A stretch of DNA of 64,000 nt from Chondrus crispus (GCF_000350225.1 NW_005178620.1:186001-250000), one strand, 5' to 3'; positions 19,217-30,904 are shown, counted from the stretch's first letter. Translations and numbers: made by a program. The notes: generated from the sequence alone by a model not told the origin.

Positions 19217-20606
19217 AGCAATGCGGAGGACAGGAGGCCGTCAGGTATGACATCTTCATTGCACCGAGCACAGATGGCTTTCAGACATTCGATAATAGCA
19301 GTTACGATTGTTGGCCGATTGCCGCACTCAACTAAAACCTCCAGCCAAACAAACGGTATCTCATGAAAAATATCATACCTCTTGGCTTCTTGAAAGGGCC
19401 AAAAGAACCGGAACACACTGATACATGGTTCACCCCATTAGCGGAGGAGATCAACGCCATTAATGAATGGGTGGAACTTCAATCAAGTTCTACGACGATA
19501 TAGAGCGAAAGGTGCGAGTACATGTAATTCACGAAACAGGTGATAAGCCTGCGGTTAACAAGCAAGCCGGGTTAGTGGGACACAATGGAAGATGCCCATG
19601 TCGGTTTTGTGTCCTTGCTGGTGTTTGGAGTCCATTTCACAGGCACATGTACTATCCTACTCGTTGTCGCGTTCTTGAACAGTCAGCTTCAGATCCCACA
19701 GGATTTAAAATTGCGAATGAAGGATCGGATGAGTCAACAGAGATGAGAGTGTTTTGGGAACCAGAAAACCCGGTCTACCGAACTGCATGGATGGTCGAGC
19801 AGACTCTATCAGCTCTAGAGGACGAAACCCTTTCTGATGCCGATCGAGAACGAATCCGGAAGAGGACAGGGATAAAGTGGGGGACGGTACCCCTATCCAT
19901 CCATTCTGTGTACCCGCACACCTCTTTTCCACTCGATATTATGCATCATTGGATGAATCTTTGCAAAGATATTATGGATATATTCAAGGGGGAATGCATT
20001 CATCTAAAGAATGCATGCCGGGATGACGACAGTTTCATTCTAAGTCCGTCGCAATGGGCTCAGATAGATCGAGAGATCAGATCGATACCAAAGGGAACTT
20101 CCGGTTCGGTCTTCCCTGATGTACCTCGCGACACGGCACACTACAAGAAGTGGAAGGCGGCTGAGTGCATCGAGTTCCTTTCTAATTATGCAACCGTCCT
20201 TTTTGATGGCATTTTGCCCTCGCCATTACTGCGTAATCTGCATATGATATCTCAGCTTGTCGAGTTATCGCGTAGGCCAATACTCTCCCAACAAGATGTT
20301 GACAGAATGAAACGGCTCGGTGTCGATTTTGTGCGCAGTTTCGAGTCTTTATACTTCAGGCAGGATACGAGAAGGGTCGGGGTTTGTAAATCTACAATTC
20401 ACGATGTCATGCACTTGGGATGGATGGTGGAACAATGCGGTCTCCTCGTGAACTACAGTCAGTTCTGGTTGGAGCGCTTCATCGGATTTATCACGCACCT
20501 CCTACACGCAACTATCCTTGCCGCAGAATCAATGAATGAGACTGCGAAAATGACAGAGCGAGTGAAAATATATTTTGGAACACATTTCGCTTCAAGGGAA
20601 GATTGA
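19180..20606 (+). pseudogene. Tnp2/Plavaka-type transposase, central part with stop and frameshift
   Basis: The reading DIFIAPSTDGFQTFDNSSY, then CWPIAALN-stop-NLQPN, then IIPLGFLKGPKEPEHTDTW matches the signature core of Tnp2 transposases (D-G block, SxxxWP, IPGPKKP). An in-frame TAA lies at 19333-19335. A one-base shift near 19,467 moves the rest into the frame 19467-20606. That frame has a CRFC zinc-binding-like pair (GRCPCRFCVLAG), FPLDIMHHWMNLCKDIMD (the usual PxDxMH motif) and HDVMHLGWMVEQCG...QFWLERFIGFI, a DUF4218-like segment. At least three lesions make this a dead copy. Confidence 0.75.
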
Positions 20607-20645
20607 AGTACAGGAGGCCATACTGATGGTCACAACGACGAAGGT

Positions 20646-21295
20646 ATGAATGACTTGGAGTTGTTATTCCCACGGGACGCGGAAAAGTTAAGCAGCCCCT
20701 ATCATGCCCGAAAGGGAACAAAACGGCTCCTTGCTGTATACATCTGTAAGCCAGAGGGTCTCGACGAGGCAGATGCGATCGCTGCGGTCCTTGAGGAGGA
20801 GATCATATGCTACGGACGCGTGAAGATTCCGGTTGGGGATGGATCCCAGGTCATCGGGGCGCGAAACGCGAGAAGGCATCGTCGGGACATGCTACTCTCG
20901 GACTGGTATATTGCTGCGGAGTTCTCGACAGAGAAGAAAACTCTCGGGACGTCTACTATGGAAAGGCGCTCAAATTCCTGAGATATACATTTCATGCGAA
21001 CGGAATCGCGACTTCGAAGGATCTTGTCCTGTCTGAGTGGGCAAGTGGTTTGGTGATCAACCAATATGACCAGGTATTCAAGCCTGCATCCGGCGATTCT
21101 GTGTTTCGCGGCGTCACCATCGAAGACATCTCAGTGGTAATGCATTCAATCGGAGTAGTGGAACATCGCAAACCGGAGGTAGGGAGAAGGCAAACGGCCT
21201 TCATAGATCCGCAACGGGGGGCCCTTGCGTTTCTTGATAAGGATACGTGTGGCTGCGATGGCGTAAACTGCACTTTGATCGCATCAAGAAAGTAG
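20646..21295 (+). pseudogene. Tnp2-type transposase C-terminal domain, frameshifted
   Basis: 20646-20970 ends with a Lys-rich break. The continuation is in the second frame: DVYYGKALKFLRYTFHANG, then EDISVVMHSIGVVEH, then FIDPQRGALAFLDKDT to the stop at 21295. The V-YYG-LKFL pattern is the beta-rich C-terminal domain commonly found after DUF4218-like regions. It follows the central part by 40 bp. It is clearly part of the same decayed gene. Confidence 0.6.
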
Positions 21296-21880
21296 ACGCG
21301 AGCGGGGCGGGCGGGGCCGACAGCGGAGAGGGCGTGAGGTAGGCTTCGGCGGAGAGCGACGGCAGATGCAGAAGGGCTTGGTGGGCCAGGGCCGTGAGCG
21401 AGGGCGAGGAGAGGGCGAGCGAGATTAGGCGCAGGTCACGGCATGCGGCCCCCACTGTAAAGCTCGACGTGAAGCTCGGCTGTAAAGCTCGGCTGTAAAG
21501 CTTCTAAAATGACCGAAAGAGCCGACACTTGGCAGTTAGTTGGATCCATCATGCTGTCATCTAATCGCCACCACTCTCAGCTTTATATGATGCAAATGGG
21601 CATCCATAATATGCGATTCTGAACCATATGCCTGTCTCATTCGCAGTGCCACCGCAATGCGCTGGAATGTGAATGGAGTATAGGCGCAGTACTGTAGTTA
21701 GTTGTCCGCAGTGTCGCTGTAGAGTACACTTGTTAGGAGTGCTACACAACAGATGCACCACACACTGTAGTGCAATAAGCGGCTGCACAGGGGGGTGAAA
21801 AGAAATGGAAATGATGGGGTATGACAAGCAAAAGTGGAAATCATTTCACTTTACTATTTTAATTATTAATTTTAATTAGT
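21296..21880. other. gene-free stretch downstream of the transposase
   Basis: GC-rich at first (GGGGCGGGCGGGGCC near 21306). A short tandem repeat of about 15 bp (GCTGTAAAGCTCG) lies at 21455-21510. It then becomes AT-rich before the candidate LTR. No terminal inverted repeat could be identified. Confidence 0.4.
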
Positions 21881-21995
21881 TGCATATTAGTTATTTAACA
21901 TTAGATTAGATCTAGGATCTAGCGCCGAGAGCTACTGTAGTGGCTCCGGCGGGGCGATATATACCTTAGCCCTCTGACCACCAAGTCAGTAAAGG

Positions 21996-22257
21996 TAACC
22001 CGAGTTGCAGGAGTTGAATGTCGCCTTGGTCGAAGTCCGTCTTTCCCAAGACGCCCCCTTTTACCTAAGCCTACGGCATCGTTTAGCACTCGGGAGTCCC
22101 CTTCCTTTTCCCTTCATTTCCCAATCTAACCCGAGTTGCCGGAGTTGAATATCGCCTTGGTCGAAGTCCGTCTTTCCCAAGACGCTCCCTTTTACCACAG
22201 ATTACGTTATCCTTTGCGCTCGGGGGTTCCCTTTCCTTTTCCTTTATTTCCGCTATC
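21996..22257. repeat. 131-bp tandem duplication
   Basis: The two copies start at 21996 and 22127 with TAACCCGAGTTGC, share TCGAAGTCCGTCTTTCCCA, and differ at about one base in ten. Confidence 0.9.
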
Positions 22258-22380
22258 CTTTTCTATTTCCATCCCTATTTCTATTCCCTCATCTTGTTTT
22301 GGTTCCACAGTGCCTGATTGCGATCCGCATTGTGACGAATGGAGTCATTGGGCTCTTGTGTTGGTTCTTTTGTTTGTTGT

Positions 22381-22680
22381 TGGTGCCATCGGCTTTGGTT
22401 GCGACCGGACCGGTGTAGGTGTCTTGGCCATCGGGCGACACGTGGGTGTAACCCTGCTACTTGTTTACGTTCATCGACGGAGGCTGTTGCAACGACGTTT
22501 CCCTCGAAGGTCCTGTTGTGTATACGGGACAGTGTTGGTTCCATCGGATACAGGTTGCAACCGTTCCGGTGTCGGTACTTTGCCATCGGGCAGTACGGAG
22601 GTGTAGCGCTGCTAAGTGTTTGCTAATTCCCGACGGGCTGCGTTGCGACGCCCCCGTCGAAGACCTTATCAAGGGTTTAA
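22381..22680. repeat. diverged tandem duplication of about 150 bp
   Basis: Copies near 22384 and 22534 share GGTTGCRACCG, GGTGTNGGT, GCCATCGGGC and GTGTAGCGCTGCTA-like blocks in the same order. Similarity is moderate, so the event is older than the 131-bp duplication beside it. Confidence 0.7.
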
Positions 22681-22863
22681 GGTGTAACAGGTGATTCGTG
22701 AGCATTGGATTTACGACCCATCGGGCCCGGCTTTCTAATTACCGCCCCGAACTCGCCGAGCGACTGCCTCTACAAGACTCTACCACCATCCGTCCCGGGG
22801 CGGGCCTCTTCCTTTTGCCCCCCCTCTGTCAGGGACTTGAGCTACTGTGGGCCGCAAACCCAC

Positions 22864-24975
22864 TTAAAAGGAAAGGGAGAATCGGACACTCCGTAGGGCT
22901 GTGTCGTCGGCAACTCTTGTTGGTTGTTGTTTGTTGGTTGTGTTGTCGCTGGACCGTTGGACCCTGGTTCCGGCCTGACAGGCACATTGCACTACACACA
23001 CGTACTGCGGATGGACTGCACCGCTACTGTTCAATACGTACTCCGGCTGCCCTGCGGTAGGATTGCTAGGGTCCTCCGGGACGTGAGTCCGTGCGGTCCA
23101 GGTGGGCGTGTCGTTATTCGCCCACTTGATGAGGAACTCCGTAGTTTCGTCCTCCATGGCCCGATGCTGGAGTAATCGTTCCACGGCATACTGAATGCCC
23201 TCGGTGACCTTGTCGGCAAGGTCACTTGGGGTTGTCTTGCTCGCCCGTGGCGCGCCCGTCGGTAGTGGCGCGTACACGCAGCGGTCTGCGGAGACGCGCT
23301 CGGTAACACCATCACAATCGATCGTGATGGTTCGCCGGTCGTTGGCGAGTACCCGGTATGGCCCCACGGCGGGCGACGCGAGTTTGTTGGACGTCCTTAC
23401 CCCATCGGTGGGGTTCAGGTACACGTAATTACACGGTGCAAGGCGCGTGTTAATCCGTCGCACGCGCTTGTCGAAGTCGCGCTTGTACCGGGCCTGCGTC
23501 CGACGCAGGCTCCCGTACGCCTTATGGATCGTGTCGTCCAACGTCTTGAGGAACTCAGCGCTCGCGTTGCCCCTATCGGACGGGGACGCGTCACCGTCGG
23601 CTCTACGTAGAGAGCACTCCGGCGGTGGTCGGCTGAGGACGGGCCCGAACGGCGTCGTACGCGTGGTACGATGTACGTGGGAGTTGTACGCGTACGTAAG
23701 CGGCCCCACGTACACGTACCAGTCGTCCTGATGTTCGCTGACGTAATTGCGTAACATTGAAGCGATTGTCCGGTTGTATCGCTCGACCTGCTCGTTCGTC
23801 TGGGGGTGGTACGCCGAAGTGTACAAGTTCTTCACTCCCAGGACACGGCACGTGCTGTGGAAGAACTTCGCGTTAAACTGCGGTCCGTTATCCGACAGTA
23901 GCGAGCGTGGGACTCCGTATTTAAATACCCACGCGTCGCAGAACGCGACGGCGACCGTGTACGCAGTTACGGTCCGCAGTGCCACAACTTGAGTCAGCTT
24001 TGTGAAACGGTCCGTAATTACGAGAAGGAACCGTTTCCCTGCCTTCGTCTTGGGTAGCGGTCCCAAGATGTCGATGGCGAGGCTCTCAAGTGTCCGTGTT
24101 GCTGGGAACAACTTCAAACAGTTGAGGTGTTTCCGCAACTTAACAAGGTTCATCGCGCAGGATCGGCACCCTCGCACCGTAGCTGCGACATCTGCTGCGA
24201 TATGGGGCCAGTAGTACTCGCGACGGAGCGCGAAGTACATACGGTTCTGGCCCGGGTGCCCCGCCATTGTTGGTGTGTGGCAGAGCTGAAGCAGCCGAGC
24301 CCGTAGCGTCCGAGGCACCACGACCTGCGCGATGTCCAGGTCGAAGGGGTGTCTCCGTTTGAGCACCTCGTGGCGGTCTTCGAAGAACGCGGAGTCCCGG
24401 GACTCTGACTGTCGTGCCAGTACGGTCTTGCAGAAGTCATCCACGCGTTGCTCTTCGGCTATCTCCTCTAACGTAAGAGGGGCCGGAAAGTCGTCCTGCG
24501 GAGGGGCGACCGTGGAGGCGGGCGCGCTAACTTCGGGTTGTCCGGGGCGCTCGATGTCGACAGCGTCGAACTCGTCGTTCTCCTCCCAGAACAATGTGGG
24601 TCCTTCAAGAGCGGGGGCCTCGTCGTCGCCCCTCGGCTCGTCGCGCGTATGGACGCGCGAACCTCTTCGCGATCCGGCTTGGTTCCTTGTTGTCACGAAG
24701 ACGTGGACGGCCTTCTGATCGCAGCTCGCGGTACAGACGTGGTCCGCGAGCTCGTCCAACACGTCACGGACCGTCGTACCGGCATCGAAGGTGGGAATGT
24801 CGTCATCCACCTCGACTACTGGCCGAGGGTCGTCGGTAACCCTTGGTGACACGAGGCGTGACAGGGCATCGGGCACCTGGTGCACGCGCCCGGGGCGGTA
24901 CTGGATGGTGAAGTCGTATTCCGCCAAACGCAGTCGCCACCGGGTAAGCCTTCCGGAGCTCTCCGTGAGGGACAT
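22864..24975 (-). mobile_element. Ty3/gypsy chromovirus: RNase H end, integrase and chromodomain
   Basis: 703 codons on minus with no internal stop. The start (RLRLAEYDFTIQYRPGRVH, DALSRL) is the end of RNase H. The HHCC zinc domain follows (LCHTPTMAGHPGQNR ... CRSCAMN). The integrase core has LAIDILGPLP (first Asp), LSDNGPQFNAKF (second Asp) and HPQTNEQVERYNRT (Glu); the Glu before QVERYN replaces the usual Gly. After a GPYRVLANDRRTI beta barrel comes a chromodomain, YAVERLLQHRAMEDETTE then FLIKWANNDTPTW, ending near residue 640. This is the classic chromovirus layout, the chromodomain steering integration to marked chromatin. The upstream frame is broken by two stops at 25054 and 25123. Confidence 0.9.
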
Positions 24976-25677
24976 GAGCCATCGGAGGGCATCATGGTCC
25001 GTCCGGACGGTGAACTTGGTACCTTCGACGTACGGCCGTAGTGTGCGGACGGCCTAAACTACGGCAAAGCACTCGCGCTCGGTAGCGCTGTAGTTGCGCT
25101 CACTATCGGACAGTGAGTACGATCAATACCCGACGGGTCGCCAATCGTTCGCCTCTTCGTGTTCCTGGAGCAACGTAAAGCCCAGTTGATAGGCACTAGC
25201 ATCCGTATCGATCATATATGGCTGACCGTATCGCGGCAATGCTAGGATCGGCGGGGAAATCATCCGCTCCTTCAACGCTTCGAATGCTTGAAGTTGCGGC
25301 TCCGTCGGGTTTTCGAAGTCGGGGTCCTCGTCTTTGCGCGTCATGTCCGTTAATGGACGCGCAATTTTCGCGAACGCCTTCACGAAGCGACGGTAGACGT
25401 TGCACGCCCCGAGGAACGACCGCACCTGCGTCAAGGTCCTTGGGAACGTGAAAGTTCTGAAGGCGTCCGCCGCCGCTTCGGCGACACTCAGCTTACCTGG
25501 GGAAATGACGTGCCCCAGGTAGCGCACCTTCGGTTGGAGGAAGCTACACTTCTTGAGCTTGAGGGAGATTCCGGCGCTCCTCAACAAGCTCAAGACAGTG
25601 TCGAGATGCTTCGCGTGTTCTCCGTGCGTACGAGAGAACACGATGACATCATTCAGGTAGACGAGGCATATTTGCCA
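24976..25677 (-). pseudogene. Ty3/gypsy reverse transcriptase thumb and RNase H with nonsense codons
   Basis: The frame 25123-25641 gives the RT second half, HGEHAKHLDTVLSLLR, the F-LG-V pattern (VRYLGHVISPGKL), FLGACNVYRRFVKAFAKIA, and the RNase H start (PYMIDTDASAYQLGFTL). TGA at 25123-25125 and TAG at 25054-25056 both replace what appear to be TGG Trp codons in SYSLSDSERNYSATE and ECFAVV-AVRTLRPY. Upstream, the RT active-site motif reads YLND at 25648-25659 where YLDD is the rule, so the first catalytic Asp of the pair has become Asn. The enzyme cannot be active. Confidence 0.85.
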
Positions 25678-26337
25678 TCAGACGCCAGATAGGATGATGT
25701 CGAGGGCACGTTGGAAGGTGGCCGGTGCCCCTTTTAGCCCGAATGGCATACGCAAGTGGCGAAAAGTTCCCATATGCGTAGTGAACGTGGTCTTGTCCCG
25801 GTCTTCCGGAGCGACGGGGATCTGCCAATAACCGGAATTGCAGTCCAACGTCGTGAAGACGGCTGAATCTACGAGCAAATCGATGCAGTCGTCCATCCGG
25901 GGCAGCGGATACAAATCCGCTGTTGTCTTCGCGATGAGATGCCCGCAGTCCACGTAGAATCGAAGAGAGCCGTCTTTTTTCGGTACGAGCACCACGGGAG
26001 ACGCCCACTCGGTGCTCGCTGGTTCGATTACCCCTGCGTTCAACATTTTGTTGACTTCCTTGGCGACCATCTCACGCATAGCCGGCCCCTTTCGGTAGGG
26101 CATTGAACGTATCGGCGTCGTACCCGGTTGGAGGGGAATGCGGTGTTCGGTCGCTCGGATCGTTCCGAGCGCACCGCTCCACAGACTCGAGTGCTTACGG
26201 AGCATCTCGAGCACGTGGCCCGGGAACTTGTCATCATCGACGTATGACAAGTCGATTTCTTTTTCCCAATCCTCCGGCGGATTTTCGGGATCCTTTTTAG
26301 AGGCGGGTGCAGTGCCCTCTTCCGGCGGCGGGCACAT
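25678..26337 (-). pseudogene. Ty3/gypsy reverse transcriptase, first half
   Basis: Motifs in order: AGVIEPASTEWASPVVLVPK, DGSLRFYVDCGHLIAKT, YPLPRMDD, FTTLDCNSGYWQIPV (first catalytic Asp), FRHLRMPFGLKGAPATFQR. The frame ends with TGA at 25678-25680, directly before WQICLVYLND; CGA-to-TGA is the simplest explanation. The frame is offset from the upstream protease frame, so a frameshift lies near 26,340-26,460. Confidence 0.9.
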
Positions 26338-26459
26338 CGCCGGTCGGCCGTCCGTATCGGCTCCCCTCTTCTCAACGGTTTCCCCCTGGGCGGAGCCTCA
26401 GGCGACCAGGCTGGTCGACCAGCTCCTGCCGTTCCGACTTGATCGGTCAAGTCGGTGAG

Positions 26460-27600
26460 GTGTAGCGCGTGCGCGATCCCCTCGGCGACGCGACGTTCGG
26501 GCGTCAGGATCGGGAGGGAGTTTCGCTTGGCGTATCCCACAACGGTGTGTTTCGGAAGCCGCCGTTCCCGTCGCGAAAAGTTCGCGACGATGACGTCGAA
26601 GGTCTGGGTGGGCAGGACCTCGACGACGCCGTTCGTCAGCCTCACTCCATGTCGGTGTTGGAGTGACGGCTTTGGCTCCATGAACACGAGGCCCCTCCCC
26701 GTGGTAGTAACCCGCACACGGGCCTGCGACCTCGCGGGGATGGTAACCCAGCGGGCGATTCGGATCGCCTGCGGGGCTTCGTCGCGTGCATCAGCCCGGC
26801 TTGTCTGACGTCCGTGCCGCCTGGTTGGGGGAGTCGGCTCCCCCTTCCCGTCGACGATGGCTACGGAGCCACCTTGGCGGAGCTCCAACCGTTGGGCTTC
26901 GATGTCGATACTTCGTACGTGTGTATCGATGAAGGCTGTACCAAGGAGGACCGGCACGGCGAGCTGGTCTGCCACGACGAACGGAATTCGGAACGTCGTG
27001 TTCCTCAACCGCACGGCCAGACGTACGACGGCCAAGAGCTTAAGCGGGTTGATATTCGGGCCTGCCAATCGTGGCAGTGGCGCGTCGCGGATGACGTATT
27101 GCGACCAATCGGGATTAAGGTCGGCCTTCCTCACCAGATTGTACCCCGAGCACGTATCAACGGCGATCGTGCGGGGCTTGAAGGCATTTCCCTCCGTGGC
27201 TATCGAGCCGAGGACGTTGTAAATCTTCAACGTCATAAAGCAAATGACGCCGTCGACCACCTTCGGCGTGCGCCGCTCGGCGAGATCGTTCCGCCTGGGC
27301 TGCCGGCGCCGGTTCCGACTTCTCTTCCGCGTCCTTCGGCCTTGGTCGCGGGGCTTCCTTCGGTCGGCCGCGTCCCCGCGACGCGTCGCGATTGTACGCG
27401 GCTTGTATTCTTCTGGCGGCCCCGGGTCCCCCTGGGTCGGGCCGCCGGCGTGTTCGATGCGCTTCTTGTTCGGCACTTGGCTCACGGTTGCCACAGTGCC
27501 TTCCTCCGTGGGCACCGGTCTCACGGTTGCCTCAGCGTCTTCGTCCTTTCGCACCGAGCTTACGGGTGTCTCGGTGCGCTTGTGCGGGGTTGAGGGGCAT
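26460..27600 (-). mobile_element. Ty3/gypsy retropepsin region
   Basis: The minus frame 26040-27554 encodes, in its first 380 codons, an Arg-rich linker and a protease-like domain: RTIAVDTCSGYNLVRKADL carries DTCSG where DTGSG or DSGA is usual, and PFVVADQLAVPVLLGTAFI supplies the second conserved hydrophobic-Gly segment. Cys in place of the central Gly may reflect a lesion. From about 26,460 on, this frame becomes the antisense-like out-of-frame reading of the RT N-terminal linker. Confidence 0.7.
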
Positions 27601-27700
27601 AATATCGGTAAACATTCCCCTCCTCCGCCGGGGATAAATAGGGGCGGGTCTAGGTTGGTGTGAAAAGACGGTTCACGCGACCGCGCGAACGTAACCGCCT

Positions 27701-30261
27701 TTACGGGGGTTTCGAACTACCCGAGCTGTCAGTGCTATTCGCTTGGCTATCGTTAGCTAGCGCTTCGACGGGCCCATGGCCACGCCGATGGGGACGGTTT
27801 CCCCATCCCGGCCGGGCATCTTTCACGAAGTAATCGGATACTTCGTGGCCTTGGATTGCAACGTCCGGCCGTTGCAATATTCGAGGGGCGGAGAGAACGG
27901 GCTCTCCTCCGCCTCCTTCCGTGGGTTGGGGGTACATTTCCCCAGCCCAGTCTTGGAGGTACATGATGGCGTTCTGTACCCCTTGGGGCAACGGGGGTCG
28001 GCCCCGGTCGCCTCGTACATCTCGACGGGGATATCGCGTATCCATCCGACGAGGGTCACGTCGATCCCTGTGATCGGTCCCTGGGTATCGGTACCCGCCT
28101 TCTCGAGGGGCAAAACGGACGCCCCGACCCGATCGACTCGGGTCACCTCGCCGCGGGCCTCGGGCTTCCCGCGTAGACTACTGGATGAGATTGCGCATTA
28201 CGGGGCGCGTCTTTATCTGGTAGCAGTAGTTCCTGTACGCCGTGAACTGACGTTGTTCAGACGACAGGAACGGGCACGCGTACATGGCGTGGGCGTACGT
28301 CCGGCACATCCAACAAATGTCCGCGGTGCCCTCGGTCGATGCGAACTTCGCCGCGTGGCGTGCCTCCTCATCGGTGAGTCGAGGCACGTTGGGCAGCCTG
28401 CGGTCTCCTTCTCGACGGGAGATATCCAGCTCGGCCATGTTGTGGTTGGGACCACCCGTGGCCCTTGGCGTGTGCGCGAACGCCGTTGCGAAGCTTCCGA
28501 TCGTCCCGGTGGAAGCTGGCGTAGGCGGTCGGCCTCCTGCCCGGTCGAAGCCTCGCGTAATGAGGACAGGGTCGGCCTGCCACTCATCTGCTCCAATGTG
28601 GAGGGCGGTCGCCGTCGAACTCGTTCCGTGCGACCTTGGAGTTCGGACTCCCTTCGCTGCCGGCTTCGGGTCCGGCAGCGGCAACCCGCGAAGAGCCCGG
28701 TAGGTTGTACCCTCGGCCGTTGCGATACGGCGAATCGTTGAGAGTTCGGTCTTCTGTTGTCCGGGCAACCTTTGTACCGTCGCTGCCACTGCGGCCCGGG
28801 TCGCAGTGGACAACCCGCGCACGAAGTAGTGCGCGAGGGCTTGTTCTGAGAACACGGCCGTGCATCGGAACGCGGCGGATTACAGCCGGTCTGCGAAAGT
28901 GTTCTCGGTTTCGTGAGGAAGCTGTCTCGCCGACGCGACAGCTTCAAACGCTTCCCCTAACACGTCGTCGGTTAGGTAACGTTTGATAAATTGGTTGACG
29001 AGACCAGGCCAGCTCGTGTCGTCGTGGAGCTGGCCGGCGCGGAGACCGCGCATGGTGTAACTCGTATACAACCGCTCCGCGTCCAGCTCGAGGAAGTGAG
29101 CGAAGACACGGATTGCCACACCTTCGGTCAGGTGCTGGGCATTGAAGGTTATCCGGATATCATTCAGGAACGGGAGCAACTGAATCGCGTCAGTACCGTC
29201 GAAGCTCTCCATCGTGGGACGGAGCCCACGGCAGCGTTGGACGTACTTCGCGATCCGCCCCGCGTCACCCGAGGTAACGAGCCTCGAGGTGTTGTCCAAC
29301 CGATACATGCGGTAGTTCGCGACGGCGCTGAACTCCTGTATCATAGTATGGACAGGCTAGAGCCAGGGTTTGGCGGGGCCCCACGTTCCGAACGGCGTGA
29401 CGGGCAACGTTCGGACGTCGACGGGGCCGGGATGCGCGGTAAGATCCGCTTGCTGATAGCCGCCCCAGCGAGGATCGAAGGGGAGAATCGGTTCCCCAGA
29501 TCCGCGGGCGACTCCTCCACGGGCACGGTCGGGTTCGTTCGGTACCCGTCGGGACTGCCGCATGCTTCCAGATGCGTACGGCAGGGCTTGAGTCTCGGAC
29601 GCAAAGTTCGCGTCCGCCGTCGGCTTGATGCCCTCCGCCCTCCCACTGGTGACGGCTCCAGTCGGGGCCACTCCTGCGCTCCGGATGCGCCTGGAGGAAC
29701 GGTGGCACCGGGCCCTCTCAAAGGGGCTCCGGGCGACCTTTCGGCCGAGGTCTGTGCCATCTCACGGGCACAGCGGCGCGTTGAGTTGAGCTCCGCCGCC
29801 ATGTGTGCGAACGCTCCCATCTGTTCGGCTGATAGGAAGGGTTGCGGGTCGCGTCGGACCCCGGAGTTTGCACTCACGGGTCGACCCGCAACGTCCATGC
29901 CGGGGGAATGGATGCGCGCCTCTTCGACCAGTGCCAAACGGGACTGTAGCTGGTCGACGAGGGCGCGGAGGGTCTCCAAGGACTGAGTTACGCGCTCAAA
30001 CCTTCCTTCGCGGAGAGAGCGCAACTCATCCATACAGCGGGCGTAGACGCTGTCGGAGACGTCGATACAGAGAGATGTTCGGACATCTTCGATATACTCC
30101 GCGATGCGATCGTACATCGGGCGAGCGCGTCCTTCGGAGAAGTCGGGCGACGGTTCGCGGTCTCGAGGACCAGCGTCGCCGTCGCCGACTCGGACGCGGA
30201 GCGCGGCCTCTCGCACATCGGCGGGCTCCGAGCGAATGGAGTTGGGATATTCGCCACTCAT
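27701..30261 (-). pseudogene. Ty3/gypsy Gag, interrupted
   Basis: ATG at 30261 (MSGEYPNSIRSEP). The N-terminal 150 residues contain a helical stretch (LRSLREGRFERVTQSLE, LRALVDQLQSRLALVEE). A capsid-like block lies at 28880-29344 in another frame (DAIQLLPFLNDIRITF, TDDVLGEAFEAVASARQLP). TAA at 28880-28882 interrupts it, and it resumes with FSEQALAHYFVRGLS. A CCHC knuckle, CWMCRTYAHAMYACP, lies near 28,290. A stop near 28178 follows, then a Pro/Gly/Arg-rich frame (27701-28045) leading to the protease. The reading frame is broken at least three times. Confidence 0.7.
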
Positions 30262-30324
30262 CTCAACGCGTACGGACGCGGAGGTAAACGATAGTCTTCT
30301 CGGTTCGATCTTGAGAGTCTTCTA

Positions 30325-30338
30325 GGTCGGGCGACCAC
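30325..30338 (-). other. candidate primer binding site
   Basis: Immediately inside the 5' LTR the minus strand reads GTGGTCGCCCGACC, beginning with the TGG expected from the CCA end of a tRNA primer one base after the LTR end. The tRNA identity was not determined. Confidence 0.5.
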
Positions 30339-30804
30339 TGTAGTATAATCACCCCCAACGACGAGGGGGGTGAGTACTGACAGTTCGGGAAGACCCCGAT
30401 CGGCGGGAAGACAGAAGCACGGCCCACCCACGGTACCGAGCTGCGCGTCCTCAACTCGCGCTCGGTGCTACTACTAGGTAAAACGGACAGAAGTCCCTAG
30501 AAGTAAGCGGGCGGACCAAGGTGGAAGATCCTTGACAAGTCCGTGCTTGTCGTCCTCCACCGCCGGCGGTCCGCTCATATTTAATATACAGAGTCACCTA
30601 TCATAACATTACAGTAGTGCAGGTCGGCCTGCACTGCAATGCTGTCAGCCGTCGGGGCTGCCAGCACACGTGTCGTACACGTGTCTGCGCGCACCCCCGT
30701 ACACGTGGGGTACACGTGTGTGCGCGCACTGAGGTACTGTAGAGCTCGGGCTCTACAGTTACAAATCTAATCTAAATCTAATTCGGGGAGGGGGATATGC
30801 TACA
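30339..30804 (-). mobile_element. 5' LTR of the chromovirus, 466 bp
   Basis: The plus strand starts TGTAGTATAATC and ends ATATGCTACA, so the ends are TG...CA. It lies directly before the primer site and Gag. It has a TATA-like ATTTAATATA at about 30578. It carries a run of hairpins between 30617 and 30758, two of which covary with the solo LTR at 60588-61214. A matching 3' LTR was not found at the far end of the element. Confidence 0.8.
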
Positions 30805-30904
30805 AATAGGGGTGACAATCATCATCCTCAGGGATATATTAAAACCGTCCATAACCCTCACATTTACAATCATCGTCAAAACAAGCTACAATACGCATTA
30901 GAAA

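Larger units (their letters stand above)
21881..22689 (+). mobile_element. candidate LTR in plus orientation, with two blocks of tandem repeats
   Basis: The tract starts TGCATATTAG and ends GGTGTAACA. Its first 60 bases (CATTAGATTAGATCTAGGAT, then a short GAGC...GGCTC hairpin, then a TATATACC box near 21958) repeat the architecture of the LTRs at 30339-30804 and 60588-61214 when those are read on minus. Sequence identity outside the start is low, so it would be a different family. No target duplication was found. It abuts the 3' end of the minus-strand chromovirus, whose own 3' LTR is missing. The boundaries are inference. Confidence 0.3.

Noticed and set aside
22136..23060. Plus-strand frames over the tandem repeats and the end of the chromovirus
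   Set aside because: They arise from repeats and as antisense of the chromodomain region.
477..25125. TGA read as tryptophan (altered genetic code), since two TGA codons replace likely Trp
   Set aside because: TAG and TAA stops also occur in the same genes, and intact genes use TGG for Trp normally. Transitions explain it better.
26040..26460. C-terminal 140 codons of the protease frame as genuine protein
   Set aside because: They overlap the RT N-terminal region in another frame, which has the conserved motifs; the tail is Arg/Lys/Ser noise.
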